From the NCBI GenBank assembly GCA_031253335.1, contig JAIRWF010000010.1, positions 83,090-147,089 on the forward strand: 64,000 bases of DNA, read 5' to 3'. This DNA is from Streptococcaceae bacterium. Lineage in GTDB: Bacteria; Bacillota; Bacilli; Lactobacillales; Streptococcaceae. The notes under the pieces are model-generated. The model did not search any database. It was given only the letters and a program-made list of their open reading frames with translations, and was not told the DNA's origin. Numbering within the stretch: position 1 is the first letter of the stretch; every line of letters starts with the position of its first letter. This document shows positions 42,928 through 50,845 of this stretch, one piece after another. A program made the translations under genes and the position numbers.

Positions 42928-43854
42928 TTACACCTTTTCTTCATAAAAGTCCTTCACGACAAAGCTGTTCGCATGAAGCTGACGTGCTTCTTGCGCAAGT
43001 TGTGTCGCAAGTGGCCCCACATAGCGTGCAGAGACGTGGGTCAAAAGAAGCCGGTTCACATTTGCCTCTTGAGCGACTTCTGCAGCCTGACGTGAGGTTG
43101 AGTGCCCATGTTTTTTAGCCATCACGGCTTCTTTGGCCTCATAGGTCGCCTCATGCACGAGGACATTTGCCCCCAAAGCAAGACGCACCGCAGCGTCCGA
43201 CTTTCGCGTGTCCCCCATGATTGCCACAATCCGCCCTGGAATATCGCCGCCAATATAATCTGCTGGCGCGTAGCGCTTCCCTTCATATTCCACGACTTCA
43301 CCCTTTTTCACACGCCCAAAAAGTGGTCCAAAGGGGAGCCCATCCGCTTTGAGCTTTTCGGCATCTAGCTCACCCGTCTTATCATTTTCTACGACACGAT
43401 AACCCAGGCAAAAAATCGTATGCGCCAGCGGCTCACAGTAAACCCGAAAAGTCGCGTCTTCAAAGATCTTACCCGATTCAGAGAGCTCATGAAAATGAAT
43501 CCGATAGGCAAGACGTGTTTTGGAGATCTTGAGAGCTGTCATCACAAAGTCTTTAATCCCCACAGGTCCATAAAGGTCAAGATCTGTCTGTCCTTCTTCC
43601 TCAGAGGCTTGAAAATTTCGCGACGCCAAAAAGCCCGGCAGCCCAAAAATATGATCCCCATGCAAATGCGTGATAAAAACCTTGGTGATTTTCCGTGGCC
43701 GCAAGGTCGTTCGCAAAACCTGCTGCTGCGTGCCTTCTCCACAGTCGAACAGCCAAACCTCGTTACGCTCGTCCAGAAGTTTCAACGCGGTCGCCGTCAC
43801 ATTGCGAGACTTTGACGGCTGCCCCGCCGACGTCCCTAAAAATAATAATTCCAT
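42928..43854 (-). CDS. rnz: Ribonuclease Z (tRNA 3' endonuclease)
   Basis: A 308-residue zinc metallo-beta-lactamase nuclease that trims tRNA 3' trailers. Motif II is [16 protein letters not shown] near 60-75, preceded by [20 protein letters not shown]; later ligands are in [22 protein letters not shown] and LLTHVSARY. This matches the short bacterial RNase Z form. One clear fact in support: the tRNA-Arg gene nearby (45016) does not encode CCA, the kind of precursor RNase Z handles. Confidence 0.95.
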   Translation of the reverse strand: MELLFLGTSAGQPSKSRNVTATALKLLDERNEVWLFDCGEGTQQQVLRTTLRPRKITKVFITHLHGDHIFGLPGFLASRNFQASEEEGQTDLDLYGPVGIKDFVMTALKISKTRLAYRIHFHELSESGKIFEDATFRVYCEPLAHTIFCLGYRVVENDKTGELDAEKLKADGLPFGPLFGRVKKGEVVEYEGKRYAPADYIGGDIPGRIVAIMGDTRKSDAAVRLALGANVLVHEATYEAKEAVMAKKHGHSTSRQAAEVAQEANVNRLLLTHVSARYVGPLATQLAQEARQLHANSFVVKDFYEEKV

Positions 43855-43876
43855 TTTTTTAACCTAAAATTCTATT

Positions 43877-44131
43877 CGCTAAGTAAAATGTCCACGGGAC
43901 AGCAGCGAAGAAAGCGGCGCTTCCCTAAATTCGCCAAGTGAAAGCTGCACTACAGTGGCGAAGAAATGCTCCGCATTTCTCTCAGTCGCCAAGTAAACAG
44001 TCCACTGGACTGCACGAGGAAATGCTCCGCATTTCTTTCATTCGCCAAGTGAACAAGGCACCGCCAAGCGAAGTAGAAAGCTTTGCTTTCTCCCATTCGC
44101 CAAGTAAACAAGGCACCGCCTTGTTTACTCC
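43877..44131. repeat. Five-unit tandem array of about 55 bp
   Basis: CGCCAAGT (first unit CGCTAAGT) begins units at 43877, 43932, 43987, 44043 and 44098, periods 55, 55, 56 and 55. After the constant TTCGCCAAGTRAA each unit has a variable short inverted repeat (such as AGTCCACTGGACT) and usually a second hairpin such as GAAATGCTCCGCATTTC. The last unit forms a perfect hairpin GTAAACAAGGC/GCCTTGTTTAC that reaches the stop codon of the adjoining hydrolase gene. A CGCCAAGTG hairpin of the same sequence occurs inside the 49576 repeat element. Confidence 0.75.
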
Positions 44132-44946
44132 CATCTGAGCCAAGCGCCGTAGAAGCCTTGAGAATAATAAATACGTGCTGCAGAGGCACAGTAGGAGCCA
44201 AGCGTCTGACCAAGTGTGTCGCCGTGTCCTAAAGATTGAAAGGGTCCCACTGCCCCTGACGGGTTATAGGCGTCGAGATTCCCTCCCGACTCCCGCTCAA
44301 TAATCATGGCCCAGGTTGCGGCATCTCCACCCGTAATAGACTGCATGTAGTTGGCAAGATCTGCAATGTTCACATAGCCGTGTACCTGATTGAGATTAAG
44401 CGTTCCAGACGCTGGAAGTGAAGCCAAGATACTCTGATAAGAAGCGGCAAGTGCTGTCTGCTGGGCTGCTTTAGCTGCAGCTTCTTCCTTTTTGAGCTTT
44501 GTCACCAAGGAGTTTGCCGCCTCATAGTTCTTTTGATACTGCGCCAGCTGCGTGTTGTAGCTTTCTTTTTGGCGGTTGTAGCTTTCAAGCAAGTTTTGCT
44601 CACTCGTTAAAATCTGATTGGCCGCAAACATCTTTTCCATCGCTTCAGAAATCGACGTCGCGCTAAGAATAGACTCAACCATCGACGTGCTCGTCCCGCT
44701 AACCTGCATGGAGCGCATCTGCTCAGCCATTCCATTCTGATCTTTACTGATTGCAGCCGACAGCTTTTTAAGACTATCTGAGAGACTGGACTGCTCGTTT
44801 TGCAAGGTTGCAAGCTTGACCTGAGCCGCTTGGAGCTGACTCTCAAGAGAGGCAACATTATCTGCCTGGCTTCCCGCAGGCGCCCAAGTCAAAAAGACTC
44901 CTAAAAGGAGGAGAGATAGGCAAATTTTAGAAATCGTCCGTCTCAT
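44125..44946 (-). CDS. Secreted murein hydrolase: PcsB-like coiled coil plus lysozyme/APF-like domain
   Basis: A 273-residue exported protein when started at ATG 44946 (MRRTISKICLSLLLL). A signal peptide ends near QADN. Residues 30-165 form a long coiled coil (LESQLQAAQVKLATLQNEQS, later LVTKLKKEEAAAKAA), as in PcsB/CwlO regulators. The last 75 residues are a GEWL-like domain with WAMIIERESGGNLDAYNPSG, the E in ERESGG being the likely catalytic residue, and a C-terminal GFYGAWLRW as in aggregation-promoting factors. PcsB itself ends in a CHAP domain, so this is a different combination. Cell separation is the inferred role. Confidence 0.75.
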   Translation of the reverse strand: MRRTISKICLSLLLLGVFLTWAPAGSQADNVASLESQLQAAQVKLATLQNEQSSLSDSLKKLSAAISKDQNGMAEQMRSMQVSGTSTSMVESILSATSISEAMEKMFAANQILTSEQNLLESYNRQKESYNTQLAQYQKNYEAANSLVTKLKKEEAAAKAAQQTALAASYQSILASLPASGTLNLNQVHGYVNIADLANYMQSITGGDAATWAMIIERESGGNLDAYNPSGAVGPFQSLGHGDTLGQTLGSYCASAARIYYSQGFYGAWLRWE

Positions 44947-45015
44947 AAAAAGGAAGCGTGTTCTCCTTTCGCGAGAGCAAGCTCTCAAGCTGTTTTGAGG
45001 TCAACCCTCTGCCGA

Positions 45016-45087
45016 TGCGCCGGGGGGGAATCGAACCCCCATCGCAAGAATCGGAATCTTGCATGATATCCATTACACTACCAGCAC
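45016..45087 (-). tRNA. tRNA-Arg (anticodon CCG)
   Basis: On the minus strand a 72-nt cloverleaf: acceptor GTGCTGG pairs with CCGGCGC, the anticodon arm CAAGA-TTCCGAT-TCTTG gives anticodon CCG, the T arm is GGGGG-TTCGATT-CCCCC and the discriminator is A. CCA is not encoded. Two G-T wobbles are in the acceptor stem. Confidence 0.95.
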
Positions 45088-45097
45088 AGACCTCTTT

Positions 45098-45126
45098 ATT
45101 TTACAGGATTTTTACCATTTTTGCAA
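45098..45126 (-). promoter_or_regulatory. tRNA-Arg promoter
   Basis: Minus strand TTGCAA (45121-45126), 17 bases, TAAAAT (45098-45103), ending 10 bases before the tRNA. Confidence 0.7.
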
Positions 45127-45127
45127 G

Positions 45128-46156
45128 TCAAATCCCTTGAATCCGCTTAATTGCCCACTCCGCAGCGTCTTGCATGTCCTCACGCGGATGCGAAGTAGCA
45201 ATTTCCTCGAGTTTTGGCAAAGCGGATTTATCATGGAGGTTGCCCAGGGCATAGACACTATTCCTCTGAATTGGATTCTTGCCCCGCCAGGAACCTGCTA
45301 AATGGCCAAATTTCTGGGTAAATTCTTTGTTTGTCATATCAAGAAGCGGCAAGAGCTCAGGTTGCGTGAGCTCAGGATCTGCTTCCATCTCGGGGTGGAA
45401 ATGGTTGTCAATTCCTTTGTTATAAGGACAGACGAGCTGGCAAATATCGCAGCCATAGATGACTTTGGTGATTTTTGTACGGAATTCCTCGGGCATGCTG
45501 CCTTTAGATTGTGTCTGAAAGCTAAGGCAGCGTGGGGCGTTGAGGCGTCCGTCACCCAATAAAGCGCCTGTCGGGCAAAAATCAATGCAGCGCGTGCAAT
45601 CACCGCAACCATAATCGACAGGCGAATCTGGTTCAATCTCAAGATTCGTCACGAGTTCCCCCAGATAGAGCCAGGAGCCATATTCTTTGCTAATTAAAAG
45701 ACCGTTTTTCCCGATGAAGCCAAGTCCTGCACGGGCAGCAACAGCCACATCCACCAAGGCACCTGTATCGACCATGGCTTTATAGTGAAATTTTTCATGG
45801 GCAAGCTGTTCGATGCCATGGGCTAATTGCGCCATTTTATCTTGCAAAATGTGATGATAATCTTCTCCCCACGAGGCACGCGCAAATTCGCCACGTTTAT
45901 AAGCTGTTTTAGGCGCTTTGGGAGCATTTGACGGGTAGGCAAGCGCAATGGAAATAATTGTTTTGGCGTCTGCAAGACTGAGTCTTGGCTCGAGCCGTTC
46001 ATCCAAATTCTGATGCTCAAAACCTGAAGTGTGACCTAGTGCTTTTTGGTTGATGAGCGATTCACGGAGATAGTCAAAATTATCCGCTGTCGTAAAGCCG
46101 ATTTTTTGGATATTCAGGGACTGGGCAAGAGCTTGAATGTCGGATTTTAGCGTCAT
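45128..46156 (-). CDS. queG: Epoxyqueuosine reductase QueG
   Basis: A 342-residue iron-sulfur and cobalamin enzyme for the last step of queuosine synthesis in tRNA. Two 4Fe-4S motifs are seen: CGDCTRCIDFCPTGAL near 179-194 and CDICQLVCPYNKG near 235-247. MVDTGALVDVAVAARAGLGF and KNGLLISKEYGSWLYLGEL are QueG core sequences. The C-terminal HEAT-like part is short, giving a length below the 370-390 residues of many homologues. It overlaps the upstream acyltransferase gene by four bases. Confidence 0.95.
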   Translation of the reverse strand: MTLKSDIQALAQSLNIQKIGFTTADNFDYLRESLINQKALGHTSGFEHQNLDERLEPRLSLADAKTIISIALAYPSNAPKAPKTAYKRGEFARASWGEDYHHILQDKMAQLAHGIEQLAHEKFHYKAMVDTGALVDVAVAARAGLGFIGKNGLLISKEYGSWLYLGELVTNLEIEPDSPVDYGCGDCTRCIDFCPTGALLGDGRLNAPRCLSFQTQSKGSMPEEFRTKITKVIYGCDICQLVCPYNKGIDNHFHPEMEADPELTQPELLPLLDMTNKEFTQKFGHLAGSWRGKNPIQRNSVYALGNLHDKSALPKLEEIATSHPREDMQDAAEWAIKRIQGI

Positions 46157-48159
46157 GAGAGCTTCACTCCTAGAGATTTCAGAGCCTCAGAGAGGGTGTT
46201 CAACCAAACTTCACGCCCTTGTGGCCTGTCAGACAGGTGAATCCCATCACTATCAACATACTCAGGGTGGCCTTGTAATGCTCCTCGCCAGTCTGCTATG
46301 GCGACATTCTTATAATTTCCTTTGATGGAGAGTTCCCAGTCTGCGATTTGATTGGAGTAGGAGTCATTGACATTGTCAGGGCTAATATCTCCCGGTGTGA
46401 CAAGGACAATCGGATGTGAGCTGGCATATTTTTGGATAATGGACTGTAAGATTGAAATATCCGTTTTAGCTGATATAGAGTTCGTGCCAAGTGCGATTAC
46501 AATCGCACAGTTTTTTGGCAGAAGCGGCAGGTAGCCATCAAGATCTGGCTTGAGGTCTGAAGAGATTTTTTTATCCCCTTGCGCGTCTGTGACTGCAGCT
46601 GGGATGACATTTGCGATATTATCATAGCCTTGTTTGTCCGTCGTGACGCCGACTGTGACAGAGTCTCCAATGACGAGGATGTTTTTACCTAGTGTGCCTG
46701 TTTCCACAAACTTCTCAGAGAGATAAAGTTGCTGAGAGGTCTGTGTATAGCCTCCTGAGATGAGCTGCTGAGAAAGGACTGTACTGTCACTTGAATTTGC
46801 AATCGCCATACCTGAAGGAATCAGTGACAGTAAAACAACACCCGCAAAAAGTAGCTTTTGAGAGAAGGCAATCTTCCGCTTGCCACGCAGGATTGGATCA
46901 ATCCCATAATACATCAGCGCAGAAAGGCCTGTTGCAAGCACAAAGGTTAGAATAACTGAGAGACCGTGTGAGAGGCGCAGATTGACAAAAACAAGCAATA
47001 GCGGCCAATGGAAAATGTAAATCCCATAGGAAATATCTGCAAAAAACTTGATGACACGTGGCTCTTCGTTTTCTGTCTTTTCATGAAGCAGGCGCAAGAA
47101 GAAAATCAAAGCCAGAGCAAAAAGGGCTGCGAAGAAAAAGCCTACGAGATAAGTGCCTAGCCAATCAAAATGCAAAATGAAGGCGAGAATGATGAGTAAA
47201 AGCGCGGAAATCCCTGCAGAAATGCGAATTCGGCTGAGTGTCAAGCGATTTGCCATACGGCGGATAAATTTATTGCTTGAAACGCCTGCAAGAGCCGCCA
47301 TGGCCGCCCCTAAAAAGAATGGAAAGATATGAAAGATGGGACTGTAATAAAGACTTGACACATTTTTTGTACTGAATGCGCCAACAAACATGGCAATCGC
47401 ACTTGCCAGAAAGAGAAGACTCGCCAAAAAGAAGCTAAAGCCTTTGCTTGCTTTTTTGAACTGGCGCACTATGAGCCAGATGAGAAGCCCCCAGACGAGA
47501 TAAAACTGAACCTCGAGTGCAAGTGACCACAGGTGCACCCAGATGTGTGGGGCAAAAGCTGTATCATAGGCCTGCCCCGTAGATGACTCATAAAAGTTTG
47601 TGATGAAGCCAAGACCTGCGAAAATCTGTTGGCGCAACTGATAGCGCACATCCGCAGTTCCAAAAAGGGTCAATGGCAAAATCAGTAACATAGCAAAAGC
47701 CACGGTCGGGAAAATTCGGAAAAACCTTCGCTCTGCAAATTTTTTAAGATTAAAGGACTGATGCCTACGATATTCTTCAAGAGCAAGAGCTGTGATGAGA
47801 TAGCCCGAAAAAACAAAGAAAACATCTACTCCGATAAAGCCACCTGGCAAAAGATTGGGATAGAAATGATAGGCTAAAACAAGCGCAAGTCCTAGTACGC
47901 GAACATAACCAAAATGACGAATGTGAGGGGTGGAAATTGCGACTTCTTCTGGAATTTCCTCATCGGCCTGAATCTCAGGTAAGGGTACACTTTTTTCTTT
48001 TTTCTTTGGGCGACTTGGCCTTGCATTTTGTAGGGCTTCAAGTGGACTCAGCTTCTTTTTTGTTGTGGTCTCACGCGCACGACGTGAAAAATCTGGCGCT
48101 GGCACTTTTTCATCCTCTGGAAGCGGGATTTTTAAACGAACGGTTTTTTTCTCTGTCAC
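46153..48159 (-). CDS. OatA-like O-acetyltransferase (acyltransferase 3 plus SGNH)
   Basis: A 668-residue membrane protein. A basic cytoplasmic tail of about 80 residues leads to ten or more helices of the acyltransferase 3 family (about 85-420; GGFIGVDVFFVFSGYLITAL is the family motif). An extracellular SGNH domain (about 480-668) carries ILVIGDSVTVG with the catalytic Ser and DSDGIHLSDRPQG with the Asp-His pair. OatA acetylates MurNAc in peptidoglycan and gives lysozyme resistance; other glycans are possible substrates. It sits between a MORN protein and queG with 4-bp overlaps on both sides. Confidence 0.88.
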   Translation of the reverse strand: MTEKKTVRLKIPLPEDEKVPAPDFSRRARETTTKKKLSPLEALQNARPSRPKKKEKSVPLPEIQADEEIPEEVAISTPHIRHFGYVRVLGLALVLAYHFYPNLLPGGFIGVDVFFVFSGYLITALALEEYRRHQSFNLKKFAERRFFRIFPTVAFAMLLILPLTLFGTADVRYQLRQQIFAGLGFITNFYESSTGQAYDTAFAPHIWVHLWSLALEVQFYLVWGLLIWLIVRQFKKASKGFSFFLASLLFLASAIAMFVGAFSTKNVSSLYYSPIFHIFPFFLGAAMAALAGVSSNKFIRRMANRLTLSRIRISAGISALLLIILAFILHFDWLGTYLVGFFFAALFALALIFFLRLLHEKTENEEPRVIKFFADISYGIYIFHWPLLLVFVNLRLSHGLSVILTFVLATGLSALMYYGIDPILRGKRKIAFSQKLLFAGVVLLSLIPSGMAIANSSDSTVLSQQLISGGYTQTSQQLYLSEKFVETGTLGKNILVIGDSVTVGVTTDKQGYDNIANVIPAAVTDAQGDKKISSDLKPDLDGYLPLLPKNCAIVIALGTNSISAKTDISILQSIIQKYASSHPIVLVTPGDISPDNVNDSYSNQIADWELSIKGNYKNVAIADWRGALQGHPEYVDSDGIHLSDRPQGREVWLNTLSEALKSLGVKLS

Positions 48160-48548
48160 TGGACAATCGCTCCATTCTTAAACTGCTCAGGATGCTTCAC
48201 CCCGTCTGGCGTCGTGAGTGTTCCTTTACCATCAGCCACGCCATCTGAGAAATTACCTGTGTAACTCCAGTTCCCCGCTTTGGAGTGAAATGTTCCCAGG
48301 GCTTCAAACTTACCTTCTTTAAAATGCCCCACATAGCTATCACCATTCGTATAAGTTAGCGTCCCTTCTCCTTCGGGTTGCCCATTAAAAATCATACCTG
48401 TATAGGAATAAGTCGTCGTCTTGAGTGTTCCCTCGTGCGGAAAGCCTAAAGACAAGGCAAAAATAATGATAAAAATCACAGGCAAAATGGCATAGAGATA
48501 TTTTCGGTCGGCTAAAAATTGTGCGATTGTCTCCAAAGTATCACGCAT
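48156..48548 (-). CDS. Membrane-anchored MORN-repeat protein
   Basis: A 130-residue protein with one transmembrane helix (YLYAILPVIFIIIFALSLGF, about 18-37) and three MORN repeats outside: YTGMIFNGQPEGEGTLTYTN, YVGHFKEGKFEALGTF and YTGNFSDGVADGKGTL. MORN repeats bind lipids or proteins, but bacterial versions are little studied. It is first in the unit with the OatA-like gene and queG, overlapping the former by four bases, so a link to envelope acetylation is plausible. The -10 box (TGG-TACAAT) is 8 bases before the ATG. Confidence 0.75.
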   Translation of the reverse strand: MRDTLETIAQFLADRKYLYAILPVIFIIIFALSLGFPHEGTLKTTTYSYTGMIFNGQPEGEGTLTYTNGDSYVGHFKEGKFEALGTFHSKAGNWSYTGNFSDGVADGKGTLTTPDGVKHPEQFKNGAIVQ

Positions 48549-48556
48549 ACAGGCTT

Positions 48557-48565
48557 ATTGTACCA
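48557..48565 (-). promoter_or_regulatory. Extended -10 immediately upstream of the MORN gene (leaderless)
   Basis: Minus strand TGG-TACAAT, with 8 bases before the ATG at 48548. Confidence 0.45.
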
Positions 48566-48627
48566 TAAAATACCGTTTTCTCACGCATTTTTTCTTTTGA
48601 TTTTACTTCTTTTTAACTCTCAAATTA

Positions 48628-48636
48628 TGCTATAAT
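48628..48636 (+). promoter_or_regulatory. Extended -10 just upstream of the beta-lactamase-like gene
   Basis: TGC-TATAAT, with 9 bases before the TTG start at 48646. It would give a leaderless or nearly leaderless message beginning at a TTG codon. Confidence 0.45.
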
Positions 48637-48645
48637 AACAGTGTT

Positions 48646-49539
48646 TTGAATCTGAAAAAATTAGGCAAATGGCTCCTTTTAGCACTTGCTGTGCTCGTGA
48701 TCGCTTTTTGGATACCTAAAATCCACAAGAGCATCATGACAAGCGAGTCTCAAGCCTTGGGTATATCCTCTGTCAAATCTGACAAGAAGGCGAGCAGCAA
48801 GTTGACAGAAAAAAGTTTCCAAGCAGCACTTAATAATGCCTCGTCAAATTTGACAGGGAACTTTAATCTTGAGGTTTATGATGTGTCAACCGGCAAAACC
48901 TGGACTTACACAAAAGGAAAGGGCGCGCCTTGGTTCACAGCGAGCATCATCAAGCTCAATATCCTTGCGGAATGTCTCATTGTCCAGAAATCTGACGGCT
49001 CCAACTACACGGGAAACGAAAAAGAGTGGGTTGATAACATGATTCAATATTCTGATGATGATAGTGCAACAAATCTTCTAGGCATCGTTTTGGGAAGTTA
49101 CGGCGATATTGGGACAGACTTCACGCGCTTTGGCATGACAAATTCGCACGATGGTACGTCAACAAGTGGTTGGGGCTACGCGCAAGTTACTGCCCCTGAC
49201 GAGATGACCTTTATTAAAAATATCTTTCTACCTTCTAAAGTGCTCACAAAAGGGCAACAAGCCTTCATGCAACAAGAAATGGAAAGTGTGACTTCAGATC
49301 AGCGCTGGGGCATCAGTAAGTTTTCTCCCACTATCAAGACAGTCGCCCTCAAAAACGGTTGGGGTATCTCAGACAATGTTGGCGGCATGGTAGTCAATAC
49401 CGTGGGTAGCGTCACCTTGCAAAATGGCCACGAATACTTAATTGTTTCACTAGGAGACGGCTTCCCCGACCAGCAAACTGGCATTAACAATCAAGAAACC
49501 GTCCTTGCCGCTGCAGGCAAGCTCATCACCAGCAACTAA
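48646..49539 (+). CDS. Membrane-anchored class A beta-lactamase-fold serine hydrolase
   Basis: A 297-residue protein with an N-terminal helix (about 7-25) and an outside domain of the beta-lactamase2 family. The active-site motifs are SIIK at 100-103 (S-x-x-K), YSDDDSATN near 152 in place of SDN, and KNGWG near 256 in place of K-T/S-G. Such proteins in lactic acid bacteria are seldom resistance enzymes; penicillin-binding or esterase roles are possible. The start is TTG at 48646, required to include the membrane helix; no ribosome site is seen. Two palindrome variants code VKSD (48771) and SNLT (48842) in the linker after the helix. Confidence 0.8.
   Translation: MNLKKLGKWLLLALAVLVIAFWIPKIHKSIMTSESQALGISSVKSDKKASSKLTEKSFQAALNNASSNLTGNFNLEVYDVSTGKTWTYTKGKGAPWFTASIIKLNILAECLIVQKSDGSNYTGNEKEWVDNMIQYSDDDSATNLLGIVLGSYGDIGTDFTRFGMTNSHDGTSTSGWGYAQVTAPDEMTFIKNIFLPSKVLTKGQQAFMQQEMESVTSDQRWGISKFSPTIKTVALKNGWGISDNVGGMVVNTVGSVTLQNGHEYLIVSLGDGFPDQQTGINNQETVLAAAGKLITSN
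48771..48784. repeat. Dispersed palindrome, C variant TGTCAAATCTGACA
   Basis: In the linker of the beta-lactamase-like gene (SVKSDK). A further unit CGTCAAATTTGACA at 48842-48855 codes SSNLTG. Confidence 0.75.
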
Positions 49540-49540
49540 A

Positions 49541-49566
49541 AAAGAGCCTCAGGCTCTTTCTTTTTC
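49541..49566 (+). terminator. Terminator of the beta-lactamase-like gene
   Basis: AAAGAGCC, a three-base loop, GGCTCTTT, then CTTTTTC, starting just after the stop codon. Confidence 0.85.
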
Positions 49567-49575
49567 ATTACTATC

Positions 49576-50027
49576 GGGCGTGTCTATCTACGCCACTTGT
49601 GTCGGGCTGTCCGCTCTGATAACCCTACTAGCATCGCTGTAAGGTGCAGACCGCACCAACAGACGTCCTTCGCTACGGCGCAGACCGCACCTAGTCGAGC
49701 CGCAAAAATCGTTTTGCTTTTGCTTGCTTGGACGACTCGTCCAAGGTGGTAGATAGAGACTTGTGAAACAAGTCCTCGCCTGTGTCAAGGTTTCGGATGA
49801 AACAAGCGAAGCTTGTGTCTTCTAATGTCGCAGCCAGGCGTTTATTCACTTGGCGTATTGCGCCAAGTGCCTCTCTAAGTTGCGATTCGCCTTGCGACTT
49901 TAGTCGCTTAGAGCGAATGGACACGCTTTAGCTGGGCGAAAAAGCAGGGAGTTACCATGCGACTTGCCAGCTTTGCTAGCTTAGCGAGCATGGACAGCGC
50001 AGCGCAAAGCGCGGAGATAGAGGAAAC
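49576..50027 (+). repeat. Hairpin-rich intergenic repeat element, copy 3 (452 bp, longest)
   Basis: Begins GGGCGTGTCTATCTACGCC and ends GCGGAGATAGAGGAAACC, directly at the stop codon of deoD. Internal modules include GGTGC/GCACC, TTGGACGACTCGTCCAA, GACTTGTGAAACAAGTC, CACTTGGCG/CGCCAAGTG and GCGCAGCGCAAAGCGC stem-loops. It fills the whole space between two convergent genes. It is the most complete copy in the window and shows that copies 1 and 2 have lost inner modules. Confidence 0.8.
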
Positions 50028-50735
50028 CTATCTTTCGTCTAGCAAGGTTTCAAGCCCAACTTGCATCATATCTGTGAAGGTGGCTTGTCGTTCCTCTGAG
50101 GTCGTCTCTTCGCCTGTGACCAGCGAGTCTGAAATCGTCATAATCGCAAGCGTCGCCACCTGGTGCTTTGCCCCCAAATAATAAAGCCCTGCAGCCTCCA
50201 TCTCAACTGCTTGAAAGCCCAGTTTACCAAGCGCCAGCTGATCAATATCTCCATAGAAAAGGTCTGAAGACAAAACGCCACCGACGTGTGAGGTCATGCC
50301 GAGCTTTTCAGCCGTATGGTAGGCCCTGTCTAAAAGCCCAAAATCCGCCATCATCGGCAGATCAAACTGTGGATAGTCGTTACGCACAATACTTGAAGTC
50401 GTAGCGGCTGCCTGTGCAATGACCAAGTCTCGAATTTTCACATTGGCATTGAGCGAGCCCGCAGTCCCCACCCGAATCAGCTTTTTCGCCCCATACTCTG
50501 CAATGAGCTCATGCGCGTAGATGGAGATAGATGGAATCCCCATCCCTGTCCCCATGACGGAGACTTTCTCTCCCTTGTAACTTCCCGTAAAGCCAAGCAT
50601 CCCGCGGACACTGTTGAACTGCTTTGCATTCTCCAAAAAATTTTCGGCGATAAATTTCGCCCGCAAGGGATCCCCAGGAAGAAGAACGCGCTCTGCGATT
50701 TCTCCTTTTTGTGCTTCAATGTGTGGTGTTGGCAT
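50028..50735 (-). CDS. deoD: Purine nucleoside phosphorylase, DeoD type
   Basis: A 235-residue hexameric phosphorylase that splits purine (deoxy)nucleosides into base and sugar 1-phosphate. Family motifs: [62 protein letters not shown] and [17 protein letters not shown] with the catalytic Asp. Length is exact for the family. The AAAGGA ribosome site is 25 bases before the ATG, separated by a TTGCC-CGTA-GGCAA hairpin (UACG-type tetraloop on the mRNA) that would shorten the gap to 11. Its promoter is TGG-TATAAT near 50785. Confidence 0.96.
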   Translation of the reverse strand: MPTPHIEAQKGEIAERVLLPGDPLRAKFIAENFLENAKQFNSVRGMLGFTGSYKGEKVSVMGTGMGIPSISIYAHELIAEYGAKKLIRVGTAGSLNANVKIRDLVIAQAAATTSSIVRNDYPQFDLPMMADFGLLDRAYHTAEKLGMTSHVGGVLSSDLFYGDIDQLALGKLGFQAVEMEAAGLYYLGAKHQVATLAIMTISDSLVTGEETTSEERQATFTDMMQVGLETLLDER

Positions 50736-50745
50736 TTTTTAGTCA

Positions 50746-50766
50746 TTGCCCGTAGGCAAGTCCTTT
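50746..50766 (-). promoter_or_regulatory. deoD ribosome site with hairpin spacer
   Basis: On the mRNA: AAAGGA (50761-50766), then TTGCC-UACG-GGCAA hairpin (50746-50759), then 10 bases to AUG. A C(UACG)G loop is among the most stable tetraloops. Confidence 0.5.
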
Positions 50767-50830
50767 CTTTTTTCTTTTCATCATTATACCATACATTTCC
50801 CGCGTTTTATGCGAGTCCTACGAGGATTTA

Positions 50831-50839
50831 TGCTATAAT
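50831..50839 (+). promoter_or_regulatory. Extended -10 immediately upstream of the LtaS-like gene (leaderless)
   Basis: TGC-TATAAT, 6 bases before the ATG at 50846; no Shine-Dalgarno sequence. This would be the main promoter of the eight-gene envelope operon. Confidence 0.55.
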
Positions 50840-50845
50840 AGCAAC

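Noticed and set aside
43877..44131. CRISPR array
   Set aside because: Constant parts are only about 13-14 bases, the spacers are themselves inverted repeats related to each other, and no cas genes are nearby.
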